From Nageia nagi (lineage: Eukaryota > Pinophyta), in NCBI GenBank assembly GCA_050084985.1, contig JBITNC010000002.1:31806001-31870000 (forward strand): 64,000 nt of DNA, written 5' to 3'. Position numbers and translations under genes: made by a program. The notes beneath the pieces were generated by a model. That model was not told the DNA's origin and made no database searches. It worked only from the letters and a program-made list of their open reading frames with translations. This document shows positions 45,225 to 56,834 of this stretch, in pieces. Numbering within the stretch: position 1 is the stretch's first letter; the number at the start of each line of letters is the position of its first letter.

Positions 45225-46516
45225 TCAAACTTCACTCCCCCTTGAGGGCAACTTCACCAACCTGATAACATCCCTAGGCTTACAGAATTGAGCTTCTAGG
45301 AGGGGCTTGGTGAACAAATTAGCAAAGTTCAAGGTGGATGGAAAATACTCCAAGTGTATGATGCCATCAAGAACCTTCTCCTTGATAAAATGGGTATGGA
45401 TTTCCACATGTTTTATTCTCTAATGGAACATAGAATTCTTAGCTAAAGAAATAGCTGATTGATTGTCTAAAAAAATTAAAGATGAGCTACTTGCTCGTAC
45501 CCAATTTCTTTCAAAATATGCCTTAGCCAAATGGCTTCCTGGGTTGCAACATATATGTGACAATATTTAGCTTTTATGGTAGAAAGAGAAATAGTAGGTT
45601 GCTTCTTAAAAGCCCAAGAGATAGCACTTGAACCAATGCTAAACACATATGCAAAGGTTGATTTCTTATCATTTGTTTCTCTCCATAGTTAGAATCTTAG
45701 AATTTAAAGAGAACAAATGAGAGAAACTTAGAATACTTGAGAGCAAGATCATTATTCCTTGCAATATACCTCAATATTTTTTTAATAGCATTGAGGTGCT
45801 CAACATAAGGATTCTGTATGAATCATGCCATCAAATTCACTAAAAGATAATATCTAGCCTAGATATAGTCAAGTACAAAAGACTACCAATTAATTTCCTA
45901 TAAGCAATAGCATCAACGAACTAAGAGTTAGAGCTTAGAGAAATTATGATTTTAGGAGAGATTAGAATCATAGCATATCTACACTCCTCTATTCCAAACT
46001 TCTACAAGATGTCTAATATATACTTAGATTGATTAAGATAAGTACAATCTTTGTATTGATACACTTACATTCCAAGATAGTAGTGAAAGAGACCAAGATC
46101 AATCATTTCAAGCATTGCCTTAAGTTTGGATATGCACTCTTGAATGATTTCATCATTATTCCTAGTTATTAGAAGATCATCCACATAAAGGAGAATCAAG
46201 ACCATGTCTTTTCTTTGATTAAGCACATATAGATCAAAGCCAAAAAAATACTTAAAGAAACCAATGTCTATAAAGTACCCTAAAATATTCTTGTACTAGG
46301 CTCTAGATGCTTGCTTAAGTCCCTACAATGACTTCTTTAGCTTGCACACAAAGGACTATTTACCTTCCACAATAAACCCTTTTGGTTGATTCATGAAGAT
46401 TTCCACATCTATATCACCATTGAGAAATGCACTCTTGACATCAAGTTGAAAAACTTTCCATCCTTGAGCTATAGAGAGAGCAAGGATAATCTTTATAGTA
46501 GGCATCTTTGCCATGG
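45225..46516 (-). pseudogene. pol: RT C-terminal half and RNase H of the outer copia
   Basis: Reading right to left after the nested insertion: ALSIAQGWKVFQLDVKSAFL, NGDIDVEIFMNQPKGF, the YVDD box (46188-46177) and KAMLEMIDLG. After several stops the RNase H end follows, with LDNQSAISLAKN and HVEIHTHFIKEKV, and an ORF at 45407-45225 ending RLVKLPSRGSEV. This is the copia RT and RNase H order. Many stops fall at codons one transition from Gln, Trp or Arg. The N-terminal part of the RT lies on the other side of the nested element (51467-51640). Confidence 0.85.
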
Positions 46517-46949
46517 TGTTAGAAAATTATATACTATGGAGCAATGGAACACATAAATATTGCAAAAATATAAACATAGAAAATGCATAAACAAGAGAGA
46601 CACAGATATATGTGGTTCACCCAGTTTGGGCTACGTCCACACCAAATAGCCAGTCCTTCCTTTCTATTATCCAGCAAAGTGAAGAAATACAACCTATAGT
46701 AGATCTGCTATAATATCCTCTATTTTCTCTCATAGTATCACGTCTCTATTTCCGCTCACCAACACACATCTACTACAATGCACTCATACAAAGAGAGGGG
46801 TTTATATCTAGGGAAAAAAACCCTAAACTAAACATAAGTTCTACCATCAGATCATTCACCTAATGAATGGCCCAGATGTGTACAAACTTCTTGGGGTATA
46901 CATCCAAGTGAAACAAAGAACTTTGAACAATCATGCTCCACACACAACA
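46517..46949 (-). repeat. 3' LTR of the nested copia
   Basis: Plus-strand TGTTAGAAAATT...CACACAACA, 433 bp, the same length as its partner at 51029-51461. The polypurine tract AAGTGGGAGAT (46960-46950 on the minus strand) precedes it. Confidence 0.93.
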
Positions 46950-47045
46950 ATCTCCCACTTGGAGAATGATTGTAGCAACTCCACCGCTGCTTCATTTGCT
47001 GGATAATGACTCCTCTTTGGACCTAGCTATTTCTCATCTTCATCA

Positions 47046-47483
47046 TCATCTTTGAAGACCAATTGAAATTGAGCATATTCTCAGTTTCTCCCTAGTTACA
47101 ACTTTTGTTAGCATATCTACAGGATTTTGGCTAGTATGTATCTTTTCCATCTTTATCTCTCCATCTTCCAACATTGATCGTATGAAATGGTACTTGAGCT
47201 GTATATGTTTAGTCCTAGAATGAAATGTTGAGTTCTTTGTAAGATGAATGGCACTTTGGCTATCACTATATAGTATCCCCATATCATGCTCCTTACCTAA
47301 TTCACCCATAAACCTTTGTAACCAAATCATTTCTTTACTAGCCTCTGTAGCAGCAACATACTCTGCTTCTGTTGTTGAAAGTGCAACAACACTTTGGATT
47401 TTTGAAACCCAACTAATAGCTGTTACACCAACAGTAAATACATATCCTATAGTGCTCCTCCTATTATCTCTATCACCTACCAT
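47046..47483 (-). pseudogene. pol: RNase H of the nested copia
   Basis: Open for 145 codons. The copia RNase H signature is present: [18 protein letters not shown], then [20 protein letters not shown] with catalytic Glu, and [14 protein letters not shown] with catalytic Asp. [10 protein letters not shown] and [11 protein letters not shown] follow. It ends with TGA at 47048-47046. An in-frame TAA separates it from the RT at 47517, so only this separation and the upstream breaks make it a pseudogene. Confidence 0.92.
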
Positions 47484-47516
47484 ATCTGCATCAACATATC
47501 CCTGTAGGGAAATGTT

Positions 47517-48485
47517 TTAACCACCAAAGCATAATGCTTGATTTGTGGTACCTTTCAAATATCTAAGAATCCATTTCACTACCATCCAATGTTCCTTTCT
47601 TGTATTGTTCATGTACCTACTTACAACTCCCACTACATGTGCAATATCAGGCCTTGTGTAGACCATTACATACATTAAACTTCCAACTGCTAATGCATAT
47701 GGAACTTTAGACATATAATCCATGTCTTCTTGGGTCTTTGGGCACATTTCCTTACTAAGTTTGAAATGGCTAGCAAAAGGTGTACTAACTGGTTTTGCAT
47801 TGTGCATATTAAATCTTTTCAAAACCTTTTGTATGTACTCATTCTGAGATAATGTTAATTTGTGATTTTTCCTGTATCTAATGATTCTCATACCAAGGAT
47901 TTGTTTTGTAGCTCCCAAATCCTTCATTGCAAATGAATTTGCTAATTTTCTTTTGAGCACATTTATTTCCTGCATGTTAGACCCTGCAACAAGCATGTCA
48001 TCTACATACAATAACAATATAATATAGCTGCCATCATTTTGCTTTTTCAAATAAACACAATGATCAGAGTGACATCTAGTATAACCTTGTTTAGACATAA
48101 ACTTGTCAAATTTTAGATACCACTACCTTGGATCCTGTTTTAAGCCATACAAGCTCTTCTTCAACCTGCACACTAGTTTCTCCTTCCCTTTCACCTCATA
48201 TCCTTATGGCTGTTGCATATATATCTCTTCCTCCAAATCCCCATGGAGAAAGGCTGTCTTTACATCTAACTGCTCAAGATGTAAATCTTCAGCTGCTACA
48301 AGACTAAAAATAGTTCTTATTGAAGTCATTTTAACAATAGGAGAAAATATTTCATCAAAATCAATACCTTTCTTATGTGCAAACCCCTTCATCACAAGTC
48401 TAGCTTTGTACCTCTGTTTTCCTCCATCTTCTTCTTTCAGCCTGTAAACCCATTTATTCTTCAGTGTAGTTTTTCCTGTAGGCAA
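47517..48485 (-). pseudogene. pol: Reverse transcriptase of the nested copia
   Basis: Two open parts in one frame. 48485-48204 holds KWVYRLKEEDGGKQRYKARL, FDEIFSPIVKMTSIRT and LDVKTAFLHGDLEEEIYM with the first catalytic Asp. 48098-47517 holds the YVDDMLVAG box, MKDLGATKQILGMRI, SLMYVMVYTRPDIA and VKWILRYLKGT. The stops between them (about 48200 and 48120) are single nonsense changes. The catalytic Asp residues are kept, making this the least damaged enzyme in the window after the RNase H. Confidence 0.93.
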
Positions 48486-49234
48486 CCTGACTAAGTCCCA
48501 AGTCTAGTTATGCATTAAGGATTCCATCTCTTCTTCCATGGCTACCTCCCACTTCTTCCTACTTTTAACCTGCATTTCTTCTTCATAACATTCAGGTTCA
48601 CCAGAATCAGTCAACAACAAATAATATAATGAAGGAGAGTATCGTTCAGGGGGTCTACTTATCCTGGTAGATCTTCTAACACCACTTTCAGGTGTTTGGG
48701 GTGCCTGTTGCTGTTGTGGTGGTTATTGCTATTGTGGTTGTTGGTTATTATTATTTTCAGGCACCTTTACTTTTCCAATGATTTCATCAAGAACTACGTA
48801 TTCCTTATTTTCTTTTTCTTATTTTTTTCCTGCAACTGATTCTTATACAAGACCTTTTCATTGAATATTACATCTCTGATCCTAATGATTTTGTGATTTT
48901 CATAATCATATAAGCGATAACCAAAATTATTAACACCATATCCAATAAAAGTACATTTCTTTGACTTTGCCTCAAGCTTTGTTCTATTTTCTTTATCAAT
49001 ATGGACAAAGGCCTCACAACCAAAAGGCTTTAAAAAGGAGTAGTTTACCTTTTTACCTATCCATGCTTCCTCTGGAACACCACCATCTAAAGAACTTGAA
49101 GGCCCTCTATTTATTAGATAAATAGCAGTATCTATAGCTTCTGCCCAAAACTATAAAGGCAATCCTGCATGCAATCTCATGCACCTTGCACGCTCCATGA
49201 TTGTCCTATTCATCCTTTCTGACACACCATTTTC
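48486..49234 (-). pseudogene. pol: Integrase C-terminus and linker of the nested copia (frameshifted)
   Basis: Minus-strand remains of the copia integrase C-terminal half, with LINRGPSSSLDGGVPEEAWI-type text around 49080 (PEEAW motif), a GYGVNNFGYRLYDYENHK segment near 48900, and a linker rich in Gln codons near 48710-48740. It contains stops, and the shift from the gag-integrase frame to the RT frame occurs here. Confidence 0.75.
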
Positions 49235-49852
49235 TTATGGTGTTCTTGGAACTGTCTTCTCTCTATGAATTCCATGTTCTGAATAGTACCTATCAAACTC
49301 TTTGCTGCAATATTCACCTCCATTGTCTAATCTAAGACACTTCAATTTCTTTCCTATCTCAATCTCAACCAAAGCTTTCCATTTCTTGAAAGTATCAAAT
49401 ACATCAAATTTATTCTTAATACAATAAATCCAAGTTTTTCTAGTTGCATCATCAATAAAGGTAACATAATAACAAGAGCCACCGAGATATGATACCTGAG
49501 TAGGTCCCCATACATCTGTATGCATAAGCTCTAATTTTTGGCTCTTCTTTTCTTTCCCAACTTTGAGAAATCTAACTCTCTTCTATTTTCCTTAAATGCA
49601 ATTCTCACAGAAATCCAAATCAACATTCTTCAAACCTGGTAACAAATTTCTTGAGTGAAGAATCTTCATCCCCTTTTCACTCATGTGTCCGAGCCTATGA
49701 TGCCATAATACTGCATCTGCTCCTTTGGAAGTTAAAGCATTAATAGAGTTAGAAATACCATTGCATAAATATAATGTACCAACCTTTTCACCTCTTGCTA
49801 TTACTAGGGCTCCTTTGGTGACCTTCCAATTTTTATCTGTGAAAGTTGTCAC
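49235..49852 (-). pseudogene. pol: GAG-pre-integrase and integrase core of the nested copia
   Basis: 49852-49592 reads LWHHRLGHMSEKGMKILHSR and ends in C-x-x-C (FCENCI), the zinc-binding H-H-C-C of copia integrase. 49525-49235 has HTDVWGPTQVSYLGGSCYYV with catalytic Asp, and RLDNGGEYCSKEFDRYYSEH with Asp and a Glu in the spacing expected for the DDE triad. A stop separates the two parts. It inserts cDNA into the genome in active relatives. Confidence 0.92.
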
Positions 49853-50179
49853 ACAACCTTAACTACCTAACTGCCCTATTGAAATCAAATTTTTCTTTAG
49901 ATCTGGAACATGCCTTACCTCCTTTAGTAGCCATTGGTTTCCATTCTGCTATTTTACAAGAACCTTACCCATTCCAACAATTTTACAGGGTTTATCATCA
50001 CCCAAATGAACTTGTCCAAAATCTCCTTGAACATAGTCATGAAAATATTTTTTATTGGGTGTGGCATGGAATGAGGCCCCTGAATCTACCACCTAGGAAT
50101 CATTAATATTTTCAAAAGAAAGAATAAAATCATCTTGTAACACCTCACCTGTCACATTTGCTTCATGATTATTTTCTTA
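49853..50179 (-). pseudogene. pol: Protease region of the nested copia
   Basis: Between the zinc knuckle and the pre-integrase domain. The minus strand reads VVDSGASFHATPNKKYF-type text around 50090-50045 (the DSGAS-H motif of copia proteases), then a glycine-rich LG.C..I....-like segment. Stops interrupt it near 50095 and 49860. Confidence 0.75.
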
Positions 50180-50962
50180 CTATGCATCTCCTTCTTTTCC
50201 CTTCCGAGATCTACAGTCTCTCTTTAGGTGTCCTTTCTTTCTGCATTTCCAGCACTCTATCCCTAATCTGGACTTGGATCTACCTTTCCTTGATTTACTA
50301 TGATATCCTAAGCTCTTTTCTTTTTCCATTTTTCTTCCCCTAGAATTTGTACTCAAAGCATTTCCTGATGTCTCATCGGAGCTTTTCTGTCGCATTTCCT
50401 TGCTAAGGATAGCATCGATAACATCATCAAACTTTAAAGTACTAGATTTAGACACAGAGTTACTAATGGCCATTACTAAACCATTCCAACTTTTTGGTAA
50501 TGAACACAAGAATAACAAAGCTCTAACTTCATCATCAAAGTTTACCTCTACAGAACTTAACTAACTTGTAACAGTATTAAAATCATTTAAATGATCTGCA
50601 ACAGATCCACCTTCTGACATCTTCATATTAAATAACCGTTTCATAAGAAATACCTTGTTTGAGTTTGAGGGTTTTTCATATAGTTTCAATAATGTCTGAA
50701 ACAAACCCTCTATCATTGTTTCCTTCAAAATGTTGAAGGCAACTGATGCAGCGAGGCTCAACCATATTGCTCTGAGTGCCTTTATATCGAGAAGGTTCCA
50801 ATCTTCATCTATCATATCCATCAGCTTATTTATTTTTCTACCTAATGGTAGGTACAGATCTTTCTGATACAGATAATCTTCCATCTGCATATTCCATAGT
50901 AAGAAGTTTTGGCCATTAAATTTTTCGACCCTAAACTTACCATCTTCCACCATTGCTCCCAC
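50180..50962 (-). pseudogene. gag: gag of the nested copia with zinc knuckle
   Basis: Starts MGAMVEDGKFRVEKFNG at 50962. The copia gag motif continues with LKALRAIWLSLAASVAFNIL-type text and VADHLNDFNTVTS, ending at a stop at 50561. The next open part (50518-50180) has LPKSWNGLVMAISNS, a basic segment and the CCHC zinc knuckle CWKCRKKGHLKRDC. Both parts share one frame, so only one or two nonsense changes split it. The product would package the RNA. Confidence 0.9.
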
Positions 50963-51007
50963 TCGAATGAGGAATCCTTCTTTCCTGCGAGTTTATCAGC
51001 CAAATAG

Positions 51008-51028
51008 ATCTTCGACTCTGATACTAGT
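51008..51028 (-). other. Primer-binding site of the nested copia
   Basis: The minus strand reads TAGTATCAGAGTCGAAG just inside the 5' LTR, a variant of the tRNA-Met-type site TGGTATCAGAGC. Confidence 0.7.
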
Positions 51029-51461
51029 TGTTATAAAATTATATACTATGGAGCAATGGAACACATAAATATTGTAGAAATATAAACATAGAAAATGCAT
51101 AAACAAGAGAGACACAAATATACATGGTTCACCCAGTTTGGGCTACATCCACACCAAATAACCAGTCCTTCCTTTCTATTATCTAGCAAAGTGAAGAAAA
51201 ATAACCTACAGCAGATCCGCTGTAATATCCTCTATTTTCTCTCACAGTATCACGTCTCTATTTCTGCTCACCAATGCATGTCTACTACAATGCACTCATA
51301 CAAAGAGAGGGGTTTATATCTAGGGCAAAAAACCCTAAACTAAACATAAGTCCTACCATCAGATCATTTGCCTAATGAATGGCCCAGATGTGTACAAACT
51401 TCTTGGGGTATACATCCGGGTGAAACAAAGAACTTTAAATAATCATGCTCCACACACAACA
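51029..51461 (-). repeat. 5' LTR of the nested copia
   Basis: 433 bp. It is followed by CATGG (51462-51466), identical to the bases before the other LTR. Confidence 0.93.
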
Positions 51462-51466
51462 CATGG

Positions 51467-51906
51467 AAACAATCTACACTATATTTTTAAGCAAAACTTT
51501 TGGCTACTAACCTTGCCTTGAATTTCTCAATATCTTCAATTGAATTCAACTTGACCTTATAGATCCACTTATTACCAATCACATTCTTCTCATTGGGATA
51601 AAGAACTAAGTTCCATGTTTAATTTTTTATAAGCACCTCATACTCCACATTCATGGCTTCCATCTAGCACTCATGCTTTGAAGCTTCTTTGAAGGTTGAG
51701 GGCTCATGCTTGTTGTAAATCTTGGCAAATGAATATTTGTTCAAGGTCATACTCCTTATTACCCTTTATGTTAGAGAATTTTGTTCTTGATGTGACTTAT
51801 ATACACCAATATCTAACTAGCTATTTGCAACTAAATAGTCCTTTGGAACATCAACATCCTTATTAGAGGTATATTCTTTAGGAAGTTCATTAAACTTTAC
51901 ATCCCT
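51467..51906 (-). pseudogene. pol: RT N-terminal part of the outer copia
   Basis: Minus strand: NVIGNKWIYKVKLNSIEDIE and KFKARLVAKSFA, the start of the copia RT fingers. It stops a few codons before the nested insertion. The short segment typical of the family between KSFA and the next motif appears partly deleted and out of frame at the junction, so a frame-breaking deletion probably preceded or accompanied the insertion. Confidence 0.8.
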
Positions 51907-52961
51907 TTAAATAAATATGGCTTTGTAGGATGGAGAGTAGAGCTTGTAGCCTCTTTGCTGATTGTCATAACCCATAAAAATGCATTTTTTAGCTCTTTTA
52001 TTTAACTTTTTTCTTTTCTTAGAAATAATGTAGGAGAACACTTCACAACCAAACACCCTAAGGTGAGAAATGTTAGGTTTTCTTCCTAACCATACCTCAA
52101 AAGGAGTTTTACTTTGAATGGATTTTGTATGACACCTATTCAAGGTATAAATAGCAATGTTCATAAATTCTCTCCATAAGAAATTAGGAAGATTACCAAA
52201 CATGCATCTAGCCATTTCTATAATTGTCCTATTTTTCCTTTTAGCAACATCATTTTGCTAAGGAGTGTAAGAAATTGTAAAGTACCTCTTGATTCTATAA
52301 TTAGCATAATAGTCATTGAACTCATTGCTATTCTATTTTCCTCTATTTTTTAATCTCAACATCTTGATTTTAAGGTTAGATTGATTCTCAACAAAGGCCT
52401 TAAAAATTTTAAAACTCTCAGATATTTGATCCTTGTGTTCAAGTAGATACCCAAAGGTCATCCTACTAAAGTCATCAATGAATGTCAAGACATAAGATGC
52501 TCTCTAAGTGACTTAGTCTGAAATGGACCCATCAAATCTAAATGCATAAATTTAAGAGGTTGAGATGCTCTTAGTGCCTTATCTTTTTCAATTCTTGCAT
52601 AGACCAACCAAAGGACAAATTGAAGGCAAACCTTCCCAAGTTCTTGGTCTTTCATGACTTGAATACTCTTGTGGTTAAGGTGTCCTAAATGATGGAACCA
52701 AAGATTGATCTAGAACACATACTAGAAGCAAGACATATCTTTGAAGTAACTTGATCCATAATGTAGAGGTTATCTTTCATAGATACTTTAACCAAAGTGG
52801 CAAGTCCTTTCTTAATACACTAAGATTAAGATTCGAACTCAAAAGAGTACCCTTTTATATCAACATAGATCATGGAGATAAGGTTCATCCTTAACTTAAA
52901 AACATAGATAACATTTTCAAGAACCTTTACCTGAATCAACACACTAGTAATTCTTTGGACT
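51907..52961 (-). pseudogene. pol: Integrase of the outer copia
   Basis: The open part 52215-51907 reads MFGNLPNFLWREFMNIAIYT and ends with SHLRVFGCEV and KKCIFMGYDNQQRGYKLYSP, the C-terminal half of a copia integrase. Upstream to 52961 the zinc region and core are recognisable only in pieces: LRLKNRGK-N-type text near 52350-52330, and a HLGHLNHKSIQVMKDQELGK-like zinc region near 52690-52630. Many stops. Confidence 0.8.
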
Positions 52962-54035
52962 TCAAGAGTAATCACCTATCACAACCACATCTTTTCTATA
53001 CTTTTTAAAGTTTTCAAACTTTTCCTTTTCAAGGCATAGGTGATTAGTGCAACTAGAATCAACAATCCAATCAGATGAAAAAGAATAAGATATGGAATAG
53101 AGCACCATAGTAAAACCAACTTGAATATTCTTTTTTCCTTTGAATTTCTTTACATTTTCATTACCTTTGTTCTTTTCCTCTCTTTCCTTTTTGTAGCAAT
53201 TAATTTCTTTATGACCTTGGATGCTATAATAGTTACAATTACCATCAAACTTTTCCTTAGGATAAGGATTATTTTCTTGGCCTTTTCCATATATTTTCTT
53301 GAAGTAGTTTTTGTTACCATTGTTCCTGCTATTGTTGTTGTTGTTCTTGTTGTTACCGTTATTGCCATTATTCCTACTATTGTTGTATCCATTACCTCTT
53401 TTGTCAAACTTTTTCAAGGAAGAAGGATAAGATTTATTTTGATGGTTCAACTTATTTTTGAAAATAATTTTGGTTGCTCTAAGACCAATGTTATTATCCT
53501 TAGAAGAAGAAATCAACACCTTATTATTAAGGGTTTCTTCATTCTTCAAAAGGTGCCTAAAAAGGTTCTAAAGGGAGAAGACTTCTTCATCATCATCAAG
53601 CTTTGTTTCCATAACCATTACAAATTTTTTAAATTTTGAAAAAAGGCTTTTATGAATGATGAAGACTATAAACTCATCATTGATCCAATTGCACTCACAA
53701 GCAACAAATTGGATCCTTAAGTCAATGATTTTATTCAAGTATATGGCAACATTTTTATCTTCTCTTTAACGAGATTGAAGTAGCTTTTGGAGAATGGTAA
53801 ATCTTCTTAAAAATTTTAAACTAAGGTATATTTGTTTAAGCTTATCCCAAACTTCCTTCATTAAGGTTGAAGAGGAAATCATCAAGAGCACATCATCTAA
53901 AACTGTACGATAAATCATGGAGGTTGCCAACTTATTCTTTATGTTGTAAGCCTCTAGTGCCTTCTCATCTATAGGAGGTACAAGGTTCTTATTCACTATT
54001 TGCCAAAGCTTCTTTGCTTGCAATTCAACTCTCAT
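52962..54035 (-). pseudogene. gag: gag and protease start of the outer copia, with Asn-rich linker
   Basis: 54035-53766 holds the gag helical domain (KLWQIVNKNLVPPIDEKALE, then SSTLMKEVWDKLKQIYLS). 53549-52962 holds a low-complexity Asn/Gly linker (about 53400-53270) and a zinc knuckle with a changed first half (CNYYSIQGHKEINC where CxxCxxxGHxxxxC is usual: the second Cys is Ser). It then holds the protease motif DWIVDSSCTNHLC, with the usual glycine after DS replaced by Ser. The long Asn run is simple-sequence expansion in coding DNA. Confidence 0.8.
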
Positions 54036-56834
54036 CCATGGTTCTCAAATTCCAAATTTAGAACCATCAAGAATGTGTCAGGGTAAAAAGGATTCTTCCA
54101 TTTGCTCAATAAGAATATGAAAAATAATAAGCATGTGGTTTAATAAACAATATTAAATGTTAAGTTTTAACCAAATAAATAATACATGTTACATTTAACA
54201 CTAGATATACACTTGATTTGATTCATAAGTGCAAATTTTTTACAACTCAAATAATCAATGTATCTAAATACATTTCTCATCTCAAGAACCATAGATGTAG
54301 AATGACATTGTTGAGACTTATTTTCTTGTCTAAAATTAGGCCTTCACCTAGATGCCCACACAAGAGGAGCCCAAGTACTACCAGTATTCAACCAATTTTC
54401 CTTGGTTAGTATTATACTTTCTCACAAGGAGAAGTACCTACTATTTTTCAAGGTTATGATGTTTATTGGATTAGCCAAATTATTAATCTTGATTAGATTT
54501 CAAGATATCCTCCTATGTTATCAAGATAATCCCTAAATGGATATGCGGATATGTGGTATTACTACACACATGCCTATCCACCTATTGGAGTTATGTTCAG
54601 ACCAAAAAATAACTTAAAAATAATTGAGAAGTATGAACTCCTCACCATTTGGATCATCAAACTTAAAAGCTCTAGTCTGCCTATCCTCATCTCATGGCTC
54701 TCCAAACAAGTCATGTTGCAAAATGTACATGTGAATGTGTTCATTTTAAGAGGTTGCTCATTTAAATATTTGCATTTTTATTTGCATAAGCAAATAAATC
54801 AAAGTGCAAAACATGAAGTAAAATAGCATTAGTAAAACAATATCCATTCAAAATTTGAAACCTAAGAGTCCAATGGGTTTTGTTTACCAACTCCTAAAGG
54901 ACATCTTTACATCATTCTTTATTTGCATAAGTCCATTCCATACTTTTCATAAGGAAGTAAAACATTAAGGAGTCATCAAATGCATTATAACTTAAAATAT
55001 TTTAAGTAATAAGCATGCATTATTCCCATAGCTTAAACATTTTAAACATGCATCATTAACTTAAAAAATAGAAAGCATTCATTAGAAAAAAATTAAGTAA
55101 TAATGCATCATTTAACTTAATAAATTTAAGTAGCATGAATCATTTCATAAAACCTTTTTAAGTAATAAGCAAACTTAAATAATTAAGTATAATATCCATA
55201 TCCATAAGGTTTTTAAGATAAATATTATAAGCATAAAGGATCAAAAAATTAAGTAAAAAAAAAATTAAATATTCCCCCCCTTTTTACCTAAAAAAAGAGA
55301 TCCCTTCAATAAATGCTTAGGATAATATAGTAAATTGCTACTATTGTAATTTTAATGACAAAAAATTATAAGCACTTAAAAATAAGGCTTAAATAATTTT
55401 ATCCAAGGCAAAAATTAATTTTATGCATTAAAACATTTACTAAGTAAAAAAATTGCCTCTAAAAAAATTGCAAAAAAGGAAATTGCACTTAACTTTTACT
55501 TTCAAAGTTAAAAAATTGCCTCATTTTTCAAGAAACATTATGTGTAAGCATTATTCCAATTAAATAAGAAAAGAAAAAAATAATACTCATCATTAATTCT
55601 GAGAGATAATTGATGAGTACACAAATTGGAGGTGGAAAGCATGTACTCAACAAATTGCAATTAAATTTTACTTACCAAGAGAAAGAAATGGACTAAGGCA
55701 TTAATAAAACATGATGATTAAAAAACATTCTTTCTTCTTATTTTTTTTTTAATAAATATAGTAAGTACACCTACCAAGTAAAAAAAAAAAAATTAATGAG
55801 TGCTAATTCAGAGAAAGAGGGTCATGCTAAAGGAAAAAAGTGTATGGAGAGAATAGGGTCGAACATGGAAGCTAAAAAGAGCAGTAGAGAGGAAGAACCT
55901 AGAGTTGCGAGGGAGGGAGATCTAGCTATGAGAAGGCCTAGTGAGAGGGTTAGAGAGCCCTACAAGAGAAGAAGGGGCCAACCATCACCAACCTAATGGT
56001 CAGCCATTACCAACCTGCATAGTTCAAATGTGATGGTAGGGAGCAGAAGGAGGGAGCGATAGGACAAGGGGCAGGAGGTGGTAGAGTGGCCAATCATCAC
56101 CAACATACATAGCCCAAATGTGGTGGTGGAGAGTAGAAGGAGGGAGTGGCTAGAAGGTGACCAAACTTCCACCATTATCAAAGAAAAAAAACATCAACTG
56201 AGCTTTCAGACTTTCACCATTGCTGCGTAGGGAGGGGGTGAGGATTGGTCGACCAAAAGCTAGTCAACCTCCCCCTTATGAAAAACTAACAATGGTAAAA
56301 AAAATTATAATTGAAAGAAAATAAATCTTTTGTATTTATTTATTTGTATATAAACTCCCTTAAAAAATTACAACCCACTTAATATGGTTAAATAGATTAC
56401 AATTATTGTAAAAGAACATTTTTCTCCTATTCCTTTTTTTTATTAAAAAAAATCATCTTTTTAATATAACTTATTATTTCTATCTAAAAAAATGCAACTA
56501 AAAAAATAATTTTGTTAGAGAAAAAAAATTATAGCAATAACATATAAGTATATTTTAAAATTGGATTAGTTCATAACAAGAGGATGTTAGTACCTTAATG
56601 AAATAATCTAAAAAATGTATAACAATTATACATTATTTAAAAAAAAATATGACTAACAAAAAAAAGTTAGTATCATGTAACAAAAAAAAGAGAAAAAAAA
56701 AAAGTTTGTAATTTTGAATAATTTCAACCTCGCAATGGAGTGAAGGCTTAGGAATGAGGACATCTAAGTTGAATATCAAGAGCTTAAATCACCAAATATG
56801 TGAAGAGGAGCCTTCAAGGAGCTCTAATACCAAA
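54036..56834 (-). other. Long 5' leader of the outer copia (about 2.8 kb)
   Basis: No coding signal except short frames. It is very AT-rich with homopolymer runs (for example C-runs and A-runs at 55260-55330 and 56640-56705), interrupted by a G-rich island at about 55800-56260. The island has a short repeat: GTGGTAGAGTGGCCAATCATCACCAAC-like text occurs twice near 55978-56110. The primer site is at its upstream end. Confidence 0.5.
56818..56832 (-). other. Primer-binding site of the outer copia
   Basis: The minus strand reads TGGTATTAGAGCTCC, two to three bases inside the 5' LTR, close to the tRNA-Met-type TGGTATCAGAGC. Confidence 0.75.

Larger units (their letters stand above)
46517..51461 (-). 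mobile_element. Nested Ty1/copia retrotransposon (Tork/Tnt1-like), minus strand
   Basis: Two 433-bp LTRs (46517-46949 and 51029-51461), flanked by a perfect CATGG duplication (46512-46516 and 51462-51466), sit inside the RT of the outer copia. By eye the LTRs differ at about 29 of 433 positions, nearly all transitions. Gag, zinc knuckle, integrase, RT and RNase H follow in copia order on the minus strand, in the same orientation as the host element. Gag and integrase share one frame and RT and RNase H another, so a frameshift lies between 49235 and 48485. Gag (VEKFNGQNFLLWNMQMEDYL) and the RT style suggest the Tork/Tnt1 group. Confidence 0.94.

Noticed and set aside
53121-53639. 172-codon plus-strand frame that looks like a multi-pass membrane protein
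   Set aside because: Antisense to the Asn-rich gag linker of the outer copia; runs of Val/Ile/Phe are the complement of Asn/Lys codons.
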